Positions 52,789 to 63,886 of a DNA stretch of 64,000 nucleotides are shown here, one piece after another. The notes under the pieces were generated by a model, which saw only the letters and a list, made by a program, of their open reading frames with translations, was not told the DNA's origin and did not search any database. The DNA comes from Favolaschia claudopus (taxonomy: Eukaryota; Basidiomycota; Agaricomycetes; Agaricales; Mycenaceae). The first letter of the stretch is position 1, and each line of letters begins with the position of its first letter. The DNA is taken from contig JAWWNJ010000020.1 of the NCBI GenBank assembly GCA_037176885.1, positions 1,054,001 through 1,118,000 of the forward strand, read 5' to 3'. The translations under genes and the position numbers were made by a program.

Positions 52789-53786
52789 AAAAGAGAGTTC
52801 AACGCGTCAGTTAGGGTCATGTGAAAGACGGACCGTGTCATCCATTCTGACAGTCTCATTTCGTAGCCTGTGAATAGGCGGGTAATGTATTGCCCATGGT
52901 AGGTCCACTGTAAATGTTTCAGTCAAGGCAAATCCATCTGTTTCATTCATTGATGCCGACCTTGTTAGATTCAGTCTCAACGACAAGTTCAAAGGGCGAG
53001 TCCATTGAGTGCAGGTTTAGTGGACAGAACCAATAGCCAGGCTGACACGGTCCTCCGATATGGAGTGGCAGAGTTAACCTGTGATTACAGTCAATACAAA
53101 CTTTTACAGGTGCCGCTCTCCATGAGCAACTCACTGCCACGGCGTTTTGAATTCGTCCTACAACCACATGTCAGCTGATAGTAGCTTAACCTTTAGCATC
53201 CCAACACGAAATGACACACTCGACAAAGAGTACCGGCCAGTTCCTTGGGCGAAAGAAAGCTGATGTCGGGTGGTGTTTCATTTGAAAGATAGTCCACCAT
53301 AGGTTGAGCCTTGAATAAACTGACGATCGCTGCTTTGCGCTGCTTATCTGCTTCGGAGGCCAAAGACACTGCTTGCGAATACGATAATTGAAGCTAGAGT
53401 ATGGTTCAATGTCCAACATCAAACGTAGAGTCGGAGTCGACCGTTTTCAATATTCTCACTTGAGTGTGTAAGGTAGCTCTTTCAGCATTTAAGCGACCTA
53501 TATCGGAGTGCAGGTGGCCGTTTTGTATCTGGTATGCCTCAAGTTGCTGCTGCATAAATTTCATCTCATTTCGCGACGACGTGACGACATCCTGGAGAAA
53601 TTCTTCATTTTTCACAATGCGCGCCTAATGAGGGTATGTAAATGTACCAGTGCGGTTATAGGTACACTGGGTACCGCATACCTGTAAAGTCTCACTCTCA
53701 TGCTTTGCCTCGCGGTATTTGGACACCCAGAATTCCAGCAATTCGGCCGTTAGATTGGAATGCGCCGCAACTCCCGAGTCAGACAT
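52348..53786 (-). CDS. uncharacterised multi-exon protein with coiled coil
   Basis: Exon 1 from 53786 reads MSDSGVAAHSNLTAELLEFW and KYREAKHESETLQ. After a GTATGC intron, exon 2 reads ARIVKNEEFLQDVVTSS, QQQLEAYQIQNGHLHSDIGR and ATLHTQ, a heptad-like helix. The next exon reads SQAVSLASEADKQRKAAI and DISFLSPKELAG. A likely intron (donor GTACTC) then leads to VCIDCNHRLTLPLHIGGP with paired cysteines. Further exons include WAIHYPPIHRLRNETVRMDD and, after a GAAA microsatellite, QVHTRQWYDSGLWKIPSYTL, ALAAAAARL and a basic tail. Splice phases in the second half are not fully resolved. Function is unknown; the Cys-x2-Cys pair hints at a zinc site. Confidence 0.5.
52757..52795. repeat. (GAAA)n microsatellite
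   Basis: About nine consecutive GAAA units lie in what looks like an intron of the minus-strand gene. Confidence 0.95.
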
Positions 53787-54015
53787 TCCTCTCGTTACCC
53801 ACTTCTGCTGTTAATGGTGTGCCGTGGAAAATGTACGGAGAAGAGAAACCAAAGAGAAACGGAAACTAAGAACTTAAAAAAGCAAACTCGTGATATTCGG
53901 GTCACGTGGGTCCGGCGGCCATCAAACTTGTAACTATGCTGCATGCTGTTCGTTTTGTAAAAAAAATCAAAATACATCATGAGCGAAGCCCCAGTACATA
54001 CATTGACTAGGCATA

Positions 54016-54576
54016 CAGTCGCAAACCCCGAAGCGAAACGTTCAGCATTTTCGCACTAGGAAGCGGAAACCGGTGGCGTTTGTTATAGGCTTATAGTTTA
54101 TTCTCCTGACTACCACTTACAATCAAGAATAAAGTGAATCGACTATGTTTTCGTTGAGAACGAGGGCAATTTGTGGGGTGAGTGAAATATCGCCAAATAA
54201 CGTGATAGCGAAACACTTCAAAACACAACAAATTGAGCCATTCTTGCGCAAATCGACCAGTTTTTTTTCAGTACTTTCGATGCAATCCGCTTCAAAATGA
54301 CTTTCTATACTACTACTGTATGTCACCGGCCACAATTGGAGAGGAAGAAATAATATTTCGCATTGGTGCATTTGCCGGCGTAAACAAAGCTGAAACAAAC
54401 AAGGCCATTGCCGGCGGCGAGAGGACTTTCAACACACTTTCTTTTGTGGTTTGGGTCCTCAGATAGTGGGGTGCCTACATGCAAAGATTCGGCCCCAGGG
54501 GAAAGCGTTAACCTTGTGTTTGGCGAGTGTTTCGCTTCCTAGTGTCGTTTCGGTTTCGCTTCGGGGTTTGCGACTG
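54016..54576. mobile_element. Tc1/mariner-type MITE, 561 bp
   Basis: Inverted ends of 24 bp begin CAGTCGCAAACCCCGAAGCG. TA is at 54014-54015 and 54577-54578. A second inverted block, CACTAGGAAGCG, lies about 25 bp further in. The terminus is related to that of 15089-15810. Confidence 0.93.
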
Positions 54577-54608
54577 TAAATATATTGGCTGCAAAGCACA
54601 CCTATATA

Positions 54609-54636
54609 TACAGTCGCCTCTGTCATAACAGATACT
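54609..54636 (+). repeat. isolated mariner-type terminus
   Basis: TA followed by CAGTCGCCTCTGTCATAACA looks like the end of the 62313-62780 family (CAGTCGTCACTGTC..TAACC). No opposite end was found, so it is probably a remnant. Confidence 0.4.
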
Positions 54637-55016
54637 GGTCGGTGGACAGCCCAATGTATGGGCTTTTAAAGAGTATGGGTTGTTGCAGCCGTGAGACCTG
54701 CTGAATCGATGAAAAATGGGAATTGATGCCATCATGTCTGTGCCGCCGGGAGCCGAAATCCTTGTTGAAAGTGGACGGCCGTTATTTCGGCCGTAAAGGA
54801 TTGATACTCAAGGGCAATAGTTGACTCCATTCCAGTCAAAAGTGAGCTCAAATTAGTCCATTTGTAAGGTCGCCGCCGTGTCAACGGTAAAACCTTATTA
54901 TGTAATCACCTTTCTGCTCTTTCTCGTGTGTCTGCGACCCAAATTAGTGTCGGGGATGCTTCAACACGCATATAAGATACTCTTCGGCGCCTTGACTCCC
55001 TTAAATCTTGCCGAGG
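54637..55016. other. no gene recognised
   Basis: Only short frames. Nothing identified before the 180-bp repeat. Confidence 0.4.
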
Positions 55017-55196
55017 TATGATAGCAGACACAACTTCATATCAAGCCGGAATTTTGGCCAAAATTCTTTGAAACTTGAGATTTAGCAGGAACTTGGGGTG
55101 GGTTTATAGGCAAAATTCGCATTTCAGAGAAAACGGAGAAACCCTAGTCTAGGGTTAGAAAAGCGCGAAATTTTTGCGCAAAATTTCAAAAGTGTG
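55017..55196 (+). repeat. 180-bp dispersed repeat, identical to 27926-28105
   Basis: Same sequence and orientation as 27926-28105 with no mismatch seen. Flanks differ completely on both sides. Confidence 0.95.
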
Positions 55197-56532
55197 TGTA
55201 CCTAACTTCAGGTTTCCGGAAAAAAACCATCGGATTATAGCCTGAAGTTGGTCAGTAGCTCAATTCTGACCCCAGCAAACATCCATAGCAGAAGTCCCTT
55301 GGATTTGGTTGAGATTTGGTGAAGGTTCAGTGGTGCGGCAGACATATTTGATGCGCTGATGGCATCGTACAGCCACCGGCTATGTCTCGGCCCGGACCGA
55401 AAGCGCGAAATCCGTGGAAGAAGAAATGATTTTGTGGATTTTGAGACTTTTGACCCGAAGGATCTCTAGTCTTCCTTCTTATGGTCATTTCTGCACAGTT
55501 TCAATGCCACTGGGTAAAAACTGAGGGCACAGTAACAATTTCCAAATTAAGTATCTGGCTTGTCACGAAGTTCGGTCCGCTATCATACTGTGGATAGAGG
55601 TTGAAAAGGTTGGTGACAATTGTGTCACAGAGGTCACAAGCGAGAGCGGATTTCGTGACAATTTGATGGCACGTGCCAACTTTCCCACACGGTTCGAATG
55701 CGTCGAGTGACCTGTTTTCCTCGTTCTTGCCCATTATTTTGCCTTCTCAAAGGTTCTAATGACACTCTAGCTGGTCTCTCAGCACTGCAGAACAGTACTT
55801 TTTGACCTAAAACAGATATCTTTGAACTCACTCTCTTGCCTCGGCCGTCTGTTAACCCAGCTTGGTTCCGGTGATGATTTCGGGCCAGAAAAAGCGATGT
55901 ACAGTCTGCAACATTTAGAGTGGCCGCGAGCAGTAGAACTGGATTCGAACCGTGTGGGAAAATCTGCACGTGCCGTGACAGCCGAGGTCCTGGTTTTTTT
56001 TTTTTTTTTTCTTCTTTTGGAACGATAGCAGAGGGGGAAAGAAACTCGTCAGAGTTTTCCTCACTGGGCTGTTTCAACATCAACCAGAAACCAACGCCAC
56101 CCAGATCATCCGGACCAACATTGTTGGCCGCCCGTCCGGTTAAAAAGTTTGACAGGCGCCAACAAATACAGACTAATAGAATGTGATAGACCGACTTTTG
56201 GCTGACTTCACGCTTACGCTTATCAGAGAAATTTGCAACATAAAATACATCACGGAGAAATTTCAAGTCCACTGTTTATTCGCGTGGGCAGGAACCTGGA
56301 TAACCAGCATTCGAAAGAAAGGTGATACATATAGAAAAAAATAGATACTTCAATTGATTTGAGCGTGTTACACTAGTCACGGATTCGTTAAGGGGTCCCG
56401 TGGAGGAGCGACATCGATCACTGCGGAGTTTGAAATTCATGGAAACCCTTCCAAATTGGGAAACTCTCCTACTTTCGATGGTGGAGCTCTGCTCAAAATA
56501 TGTTTGGGACACTGGTGACTTACGTCACTCTT
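55197..56532. other. no confident gene; one long minus-strand frame
   Basis: A minus-strand frame at 55634-56272 (212 codons) crosses a T-run at 55991-56009, which gives its run of lysines, and has no domain or codon pattern that would support it. A partly inverted pair near 55670-55690 and 55938-55960 (GGTTCGAATGCG / ATTCGAACCGTG) suggests a decayed repeat. Confidence 0.35.
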
Positions 56533-56790
56533 ATGGGGAACAAATGGGGAAGCTTGCTTCTCCAGAATGCAGATGCTTACAAATTTCCGTCCGGATGCTT
56601 TGTAAGCACTGTCCTGGGAGTCCTGAGTCCGTGGCCTCGGACTTCGGGAACAGCCGGCACTGTCATTGCCATGTGACTTTCGGACTGTGCGCCGAATAAA
56701 CTTTTCCGCAACCGGGCTTTTCTGAGTGTTCAACTTTGGTTCAACCCAAGTTCAATCGGCCTGTTTGAACCTCATGTGCTAAAGGCGGCC
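56533..56790 (+). repeat. dispersed repeat, copy of 29565-29810
   Basis: Same order of landmarks as the 29 kb copy: GGGGAAGCTTGCTTC, CCGTCCGGATGCTTTGTAAG, CATGTGAC, CAACTTTGGTTCAAC. Small indels distinguish them. Confidence 0.85.
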
Positions 56791-57194
56791 ATTGCCGATG
56801 TGTGGGAAATTCTTGCTAGGAGAATTCTGTGCAAGCACTGTCAAATAAAGCCATGTTCTGTCTCTTGAATTCCAAATAACCATCGAGAGATGATAGACAG
56901 GAAATTGTTTTGTGTATAAAAAATTAGAATAACTACCCATTTGTCAAACTAATTAAATAGTTTTACAATTAAAGCCAAACAAAACTTTAGCTATCAGATT
57001 GTACAGTAACTACCAAATCTTTCAATCCTTCCGATCGTGAGCACAATCCATTCAATCGATCGATTACTTCATCAGATTGAGGATATATTTTGCCAAAGTC
57101 ACCATGATTAGTACATCTGGTAGAATTGGCGGGCAAAGAGGCACGTGAGAGGTCAGCATCAGTAACCTGCGGTGACCCCCACGCCGTTAGTACA
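56791..57194. other. no gene recognised
   Basis: AT-rich, ends at the LTR boundary. No coding signal. Confidence 0.4.
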
Positions 57195-57743
57195 TGAGAT
57201 CAAGTTACAAGGATGCCATGTCACAAAAAGAGAGGAAAGAGAAGAGTTAAAGGTGCTGCAATGGAAACTGCGCGCTCACCACATTGAATGCAGTGGTCGA
57301 GGAGAGAGTCAATCAACACAGATCATCCTTGAATACGAGCTTGGAGAGCGACATTGAAAGTTGATGGCCTTGACATTCTTCCCGCTTGATGAGACGGATC
57401 GGCTTGACAAGAATTTGACACGAGCATAGACATAAGACCCAACGACTTGCGAGAAAAACGACTTGTGAGAAGCTTGAGGAGCTTGAATCTTGAATCAACC
57501 ATCCCAGAGAGCAAGTATTGACGAACAAGTATTGAAGAACGTCGTGTATTGTCTTGAAGTCTTGGTCACGGAAGGCTCCGAGCCCTGTCTTGCGGAGATA
57601 GGCGTCTTGAGTTGATTACAGAGTCGTTTGAGGTGTCCTCGAACGGCCGCACACGAAGCTCGAAGCGGGGGTGCACTTGATGCGGCTGGGGGCGAAGGGA
57701 GGTGGTGGGAGAGGGCAAGGAGCGATGTCGCGTCCTCCCAACA
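57195..57743 (-). repeat. solo LTR, about 549 bp, inverted to 50378-50971
   Basis: On the minus strand it starts TGTTGGGAGGACGCGACATC at 57743, a typical copia LTR start, and ends near TAACTTGATCTCA. ACATG occurs at 57744-57748 and at 57192-57196; taken as a 5-bp target duplication it would put the LTR end two bases earlier. No internal retroelement sequence lies on either side. Confidence 0.75.
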
Positions 57744-57972
57744 ACATGTGGTTGATATCAGACACGTGCCAGCAACTGGTCTGAACCTGTCTGGACTGTT
57801 GTTGGCCGAAATGCCGGTTTGTGCGCAGCTCAAGTGCACGAAATAATGGAATCTGCTTAGACGCCGAGTTGAAGCAGCTCCCAAAGTAAGTAAGTGGTTT
57901 GGGTTAAGTGCTAATCACCACAAACTGAGCACATATTCCAGGTTAACTGGCGCTTGATAAAACCCTCACTTA

Positions 57973-59339
57973 GCTTAGTTTTTATGGGACACGGCCCAAT
58001 AAGGGAACTGGCAGCGCCAGCGTGTCCCGGGACACGCTGGCTGTGTGTGGGCTCGGGGTGGGGCGGCCCCGGGGCACCGAATGCTTTGGAATGGTTTTGA
58101 AAGGCCATTGAACACGCCCATTAACGAGTCATCAGAATTTACGTAATTTATGATCCCATTGACGCGCCATCACAAGCGGTCGGGAGGGAATAGCAAGGAA
58201 GACTTAGGAAGTCCCGCGGAATCATAAGTAAGTACGCGGCACACGTGTGAGAACATTTACTGTGAGAACTGGGCGGCGGCCTGCTCTGCGTGTCCCATGA
58301 CGGGCCGGGATCCAGTTTTGCCTGGGACACGCTGTGGGAGAGGCGCCCAGCCAATTTGCGCGTGTCCCATGGAAATCCAAGGCCACGATTTCTTGTGGGA
58401 CACGCCGAGATGTCCGAAAGACAAGACGTGAGGCCCATGCTGATTGTCGCCGCTTGAGTGACGAGAGGTGACGAGAGAAGCGCTTGTTTGTGGAGATAAA
58501 TTCGAAAAGCGGCGCATCAATGTGCGGGAAACACCGCCGCCGAGTCCTAGTACAATACATGTTGTTTACGGGCGTTGTTTGGTGCAGTATAGATTGAGAA
58601 CGAAAGAAATCATTCGTGTTCGGACCGCGGAGCTCCGGAAACCGTTGGCGAGGCCATTGACATAACATCACGGCTATGTCCGGTGCGTGTCCCAGCTCAT
58701 TCTAAGTGTTGCTTAGAAAATTGAATTCTAAAGTTTCGGCCTTCGGTACGATTTCCTCTACTGGATTATCACCCGCTCATCAGCAGTATAAGGCAAGTAT
58801 AAGGGCCGTCAGGTCCATAAGGCTGATTAGGGCCTATACGTCATTTCTGGACCAAATAATGCTGCCCTCGACCTGAACCTGATAAGCACGTATCTGGGCT
58901 GGTATGTAAGGCAAATTTGATTTTTCCGACACACTTGCTCCATGGGACACGCGCAAATTGGCTGGGCGCCTCTCCCACAGCGTGTCCCAGGCAAAACTGG
59001 ATCCCGGCCCGTCATGGGACACGCAGAGCAGGCCGCCGCCCAGTTCTCACAGTAAATGTTCTCACACGTGTGCCGCGTACTTACTTATGATTCCGCGGGA
59101 CTTCCTAAGTCTTCCTTGCTATTCCCTCCCGACCGCTTGTGATGGCGCGTCAATGGGATCATAAATTACGTAAATTCTGATGACTCGTTAATGGGCGTGT
59201 TCAATGGCCTTTCAAAACCATTCCAGAGCATTCGGTGCCCCGGGGCCGCCCCACCCCGAGCCCACACACAGCTAGCGTGTCCCGGGACACGCTGGCGCTG
59301 CCAGTTCCCTTATTGGGCCGTGTCCCATAAAAACTAAGC
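57973..59339. mobile_element. long-TIR element, 1367 bp, TTA duplication (Harbinger-like)
   Basis: Arms of about 400 bp (57973-58373 and 58939-59339) are nearly perfect inverse copies. Ends are GCTTAGTTTTTATGGGACAC. TTA flanks at 57970-57972 and 59340-59342 fit PIF/Harbinger insertion preference. The arms contain several GTGTCCC(A/G)GG(G)ACAC-type palindromes. Identical frames in both arms (58148-58438 minus, 58958-59164 plus) are a by-product of the inversion. No transposase is recognised in the 565-bp centre. Confidence 0.88.
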
Positions 59340-59425
59340 TTACACGAAAGCAGGTGACCGTGTATGATTATTGCCGACATGCGGCAGCAACGGGTTGATC
59401 CGTACGCCGAAGAAAGCTGTGTCTA

Positions 59426-59849
59426 TGGTGCGCGTCACTTAGTCACCGCCTCCTTTGCACTACTGCCAAATCGGCCGGAGGCCGAAATTTTTTCAAAACA
59501 CCCTATTGAAGTTATATTGAAGCCTGGATTTCAATCAATTTAGGGACTTTTTGAGTGGACTTTTGACGCACCTACTGGTGCGATTTGCTCTTGGCATAGG
59601 AGTGGTGTTTGATATCCCTCGTATTGAGGGTTTCTGGAGGCCAGCAAGATCGAAATTGGTGTATACTGCCAAATTGGGTGGGGTGAAAATTTATAGCTCC
59701 TTCAATTATTTAAATTTTGGAAATCCCTCTTGGGAAGTTGTTCCTCTGTTGAAAAGGAGTCGTTTTGCAAGAGGAATAAAAATTAGGGCAAAAACTGGGG
59801 TCACAGTCAGCGTTGTCACGGAGAGGCGGTGACTAAGTGACGCGCACCA
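59426..59849. mobile_element. TA-flanked MITE, 424 bp, next to gag remnant
   Basis: Inverted ends of 27 bp begin TGGTGCGCGTCACTTAGTCA. TA is at 59424-59425 and 59850-59851. The Gag-like frame runs into the right terminus and stops at 59833, so the element interrupts or truncates it. Confidence 0.88.
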
Positions 59850-61130
59850 TAGCAAAAGCGTGGAAACCAACTCGATCCCAAACTCGAGTTTCGACTCGCA
59901 TCAACTCGATCGATCGAGTTGCCGGCGAGTTCCTGACTCGACGAATTTGCAACGAATCGACTCGAGTAGATCCGACGCAAGCTCGGGCAAAGGTCGGGCG
60001 TGTTCTTTTCGTCGCCGTTGGAGCTATGGCGCCTTCCATAGTCTCCAACTTCTCCTCAAAGGGTTCGAATTTTACTAAAATCCTAGGCAGTCCTAAGTTG
60101 GTCCCAGGAACCACTTTTGGTTCCTGTTCAATCACAACACTAGGGGACTCATGCTGATTAGCAGCTAGAGTCTCTGCCAATTTTATAAGCTCTGGGAGCT
60201 TAATGGGATCTTCCTTTCTGGAATCATTCGCAGCTGTCGCGTTTGCTCCAGCCGCGGCCGCTCCTCCGAGATTCGGGAACTGTGCTTTCATCAGGACAGA
60301 GTTCGCGATTGCTATCTCGAGCGTGTTTTTGAATCCTACATCCAGAGTCTCTAAGTACTGCTTACATGCAACCTGGTTGGTTAACAACGCTGGCTCGGTA
60401 TACAACTTTTTGACTTCGGTGTAGTATTCGATTCCAAATCGACGAAGTTTGTATTAATCTCAGGGTAACTCTTATACACCGTCTTCAGGAAATCATTATA
60501 AGTCCCTGTAGTGTACTCCGGCAGTGCTCTCCACTGCTCCTTCTTCTTTGCACCAAGGTAATTGGTCAAATGCTCTTTTCGTGATTGGTCGGTAGTGATA
60601 CCAGCCAACTCGAATATTTGCCCAACATGATCTACGAAGGTTTTTAGGTCCTCATAGTCATCCGTAGTGAACTTGGGAGCGTTTGGATCCCAAGCATAAG
60701 GAATTTTGAAGCTCGCAACCCTAGGGTTTTGAGCGTTTTGTGCGTTTGGGTCAGCCATCGCGTTTGACGATGATTGAGATGAAGGTAAGGTTTGTGAACT
60801 TTGTGTAGCAGAAGGAGAGTCTGGAGGAATGGTTTGTTCCTCTCTTCAACTTCCTCCTCTATGGTAAGTTGTGTGTTTAGATCCGACAGAGTATTCGTGA
60901 TAGCTTTTTGCTTTCCTTTGTACGCTGTAACCCGTTCCTTAGCTTTGGCTCGCGATTGTGATCTCCCTGCCTCAGTAGGAGTACGCTTTTTCTTCCTAGG
61001 AAGAGGATCTAAGTCTGTTGGTGTGCTTAACCGACTAGACCGGCGTGGTTTAGGTTTCGCGAAAGATGTGGAAGCAAGTTCGCCATCCGCAGATATTTCT
61101 GACGAGTCTGGTTGTACCGAAATGTTGACC
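59850..61130 (-). pseudogene. Ty3/gypsy-like Gag, frameshifted and truncated
   Basis: The upstream part (about 61125-60840) reads PKPRRSSRLSTPTDLDPLPR and GRSQSRAKAKERVTAYKGKQ. After a shift, MADPNAQNAQNPRVASFKIP begins at 60758 and continues DDYEDLKTFVDHVGQIFELA. A second shift near 60405 leads to YTEPALLTNQVACKQYLETL and IANSVLMKAQFPNLGG. This is the capsid-type Gag layout of Agaricomycete gypsy elements. No zinc knuckle, protease or polymerase follows because the MITE at 59426 lies there. Two frameshifts make it nonfunctional. Confidence 0.7.
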
Positions 61131-61909
61131 TAAGTCAACGGCACTTTTAACGAATAATTCGTTCTTCCTGGATGTAAGTCCAAGGTATAATCCTGTATAG
61201 GAAGGTAGAGATATTTCTATACGCAACAAGTCCAAACTTGGCTTGAGATTTTCTACTTTGAAGTATAGAAATAGATGGATGAACCCCTCGCGGTGGGCTC
61301 CAGATGAAACGCTGACTATAGGGCAACTATGGAAAACACCCAAGAAATGAAAGGAATTAAATCCCTAATCAAATCTTAAATATAATCCTAAACCACTATG
61401 ATATCGACGTGCGAGGTTTGGGGTTCCAGTCCAGTATAGACTGTGGCAATCCAACTATCCTAATACTCAAAATGTACTAAACTTAAGCTTTCGCGATTGC
61501 TGACTTTGTACAGAGAACATCTATACGAGTCCTATGTTGACACAGGAAGTGTGGGTTTCAACAAAGGTTTGAGATGTAACTCTTCTCGCTTGTTAAGCCA
61601 ATATATCACTCGCGAAAGATGTCCGATGACTGTTTCAAGCGTCCCGTAGGTCAAAAGTTCTTATAATTCCACGCGTAAGTTCCCAAAATCTCCAATATTC
61701 CACGCGTACAATTCAAGAGATGATCCAACAGACAGTATATATTGACGAAACAAACCAAAGAAACAAATAAGCTTCTGGAGTTTATCTTGAATGGAGTCCA
61801 ACGTCTAGTTGTTCACGAAGCCAATACTGGCTTGACGCTCACAACGAGAGGAGGGAATCCACTAGAGTACCAGTACAGGAAACGATGCCTTTTATACCTT
61901 TCACTAATA
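61131..61909. other. probable 5' leader/LTR of the gag element, not resolved
   Basis: This is where the 5' LTR of the minus-strand gag element should lie. Neither TG..CA ends nor a clear primer-binding site could be fixed. No other gene is seen. Confidence 0.35.
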
Positions 61910-62276
61910 CAGTTGCGGCGAAATTAAATGCATTATCATATAAGGAAATTTCCATTATTCTGCGTCAGTTTTGCCTCTAATGCGCGAAAACAAGAGCTCA
62001 GAGTATTGTCTGTTCATTAGAATATGTATGGGTGAGTATACTCGAGTATGCACACTTCAAGCTGGGAAAATCTGGTCAGAAACAGTCCATAAAAGTTAGC
62101 CAATTGCAAAGGAAACTGACCCTTTCTCTTGAGATTTAAAACATCTACAGACATTCAACACATAGGACTAGCGATATCCGCACCTAATCTACCCATAACA
62201 TCCATGATTCGCCCTCCCAAGGTTGGTTTGACCAAAATTTCCTTATATGGTAATGCATCTAATTTCGCCGCAACTG
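61910..62276. mobile_element. Tc1/mariner-type MITE, 367 bp
   Basis: Inverted ends of about 45 bp with three mismatches begin CAGTTGCGGCGAAATTA. TA is at 61908-61909 and 62277-62278. A truncated relative lies at 51810-52035. No coding capacity. Confidence 0.93.
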
Positions 62277-62312
62277 TAAATAATAAGAGACCGAACAATT
62301 GACAAACGGGTA

Positions 62313-62780
62313 CAGTCGTCACTGTCCTAACCCATACATACCTCTGATAACCCATACTCTGCTGTAACCCATACTTTTTTGGCCCCACCAAGTTGGTTTG
62401 CAGTGAAATGGAGGCCATAACCCATAACTCTCTCATACCCCATAATCCATACCTTCTGCGAAGGTCATAACCCATGAAATTTCTATATCGGGCCCTTCAA
62501 CCGGCATGGTTTGGGATGATTTTACCTGCAAAGTTGTAAGATGCACCGAAATCACCCATATTTACGCCAAATCCGAGTTGATGGGCCATTTTACCACTGC
62601 TCATGCACCTGGTCATGCACGATCATGGATGAGGTAAGTGTTCCCGCGCCCCATACATAGTAATATCTCACGGAAAACGTGACCTAACACTGCCTCTGAT
62701 CCCCTTTGAAAGCCATACACTGTGATAACCCATACCCTGAGGTGTATCCCGAGGGCTATGGGTTATGACAGTGACGACTG
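62313..62780. mobile_element. Tc1/mariner-type MITE, 468 bp, TAACCCATA repeats
   Basis: Ends are CAGTCGTCACTGTCCTAACC and, inverted, CAGTCGTCACTGTCATAACC. TA is at 62311-62312 and 62781-62782. At least six copies or near copies of TAACCCATA lie in the left half and one or two near the right end. The two MITEs here are separated by only 36 bp. Confidence 0.93.
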
Positions 62781-62782
62781 TA

Positions 62783-63829
62783 TATGGTGAGAGAAACCTG
62801 GGGCCCGCCATGCCCTCGCCCTATCCTTGGTTGCCAGAACAGGAAATGGATTGAGTTCCACTCCCTTATCCCGATCATTATGTTATGACAGTGGCCCGCT
62901 GCGGCCCAATCAATATTGCCCAAATTGGCATTAATGGGTGTCCCTCCTCGGACCGTGCTCCTTGATCGTAATACGGCGGCAGCCAACTCGGCATGACGTG
63001 TAGTTCCTTTGTAGGAATATTCTACTTCCGCAAATCCCCCGCAATTGGTTTATAGAATTATTCGTGAAAGCCTCTTGCCTCCAGGAAACACTCCTTCTGG
63101 CCTTTCGGCAGGTTCTTATAAGCCCCAAGTTATATCCCACTCATTCTGCCTTTGGTCGGAACACAGGGTGACTCCCAATCCTATTCCGGATGGTTAGAGA
63201 CCTATCCTGATAGGTCTGTTCTGGAATATTATAGCTTCCACGCTATACCAGCGCAGTCGTAGACAGTGCCAGACCTCCCACTAGTGTATGATCCTTTAAC
63301 TGGCCGCTCAGGCAAACGCCAGTCCTCATACGAGCGTATTCCCGTGGTATTTAATGTATTACTCTTTTAATACAATGGCACTTGAACTGAAAATGAATAA
63401 ATTCATCCCTGGCCCAATACCGGGTCTATCAGCGTCGCACCGACCTCTGCCACGGGTCTTTCCCGGGGTCTTTTTCGGTTTCGCCCGCCGATCCGCACCC
63501 AGCGTCCTCTCGCTTTCCCGCCCCGGGACCCGCGGCCAGAGGCCGCGCCATACACAAACCATCAGGTTTGTGTCCTCTCTCTTTTCCCCTCTCCTCCTTC
63601 CCTCCGAGATATTGCAGGCATGTAATGCCTTACTCACTGAGGCGCGACGCCTCCATCAATCCGAAGACGCGCAGCGTTTTCTCTCGCTTAGTTTTAGGCG
63701 CATCGCGCGGCGATTCGCGCCCATCTCACTCTTCCTCTCATATCACTCACACGGGCTCGTGCCGACACGACACCACTCTATAGCAATGCCTCGACGGTCG
63801 AGGCATTCAACCAGCAGCTAGTGTTGCCG
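62783..63829. other. no gene recognised
   Basis: Frames on both strands at 63354-63821 overlap and have no domain. The composition becomes C-rich towards the right. Confidence 0.4.
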
Positions 63830-63881
63830 TAGTCTCGTAACAAGACTTTGTATACTCTTTTGAAGATAGTCGTTCAAACGT
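63830..63881 (+). repeat. 52-bp repeat, partner at 547-596
   Basis: TAGTCTCGTAA followed by TTTTGAAGATAGTCGTTCAA matches the left-edge copy in the same orientation. It ends where the reverse-transcriptase fragment begins. Confidence 0.6.
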
Positions 63882-63886
63882 ATATA

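Noticed and set aside
55634..56272. 212-codon minus-strand open frame
   Set aside because: Its lysine run comes from a T-tract, and it shows no motif, no start context and no neighbouring exons.
58958..59164. identical ORF on both strands (58148-58438 minus and 58958-59164 plus)
   Set aside because: Explained by the inverted arms of the long-TIR element; no coding evidence of its own.
61395..61435. tRNA-like phrase GGTTTGGGGTTCCAGTCCAG, possible B box or primer-binding site
   Set aside because: No matching A box or cloverleaf at the right distance, and no fit to a tRNA 3' end adjacent to an LTR boundary.
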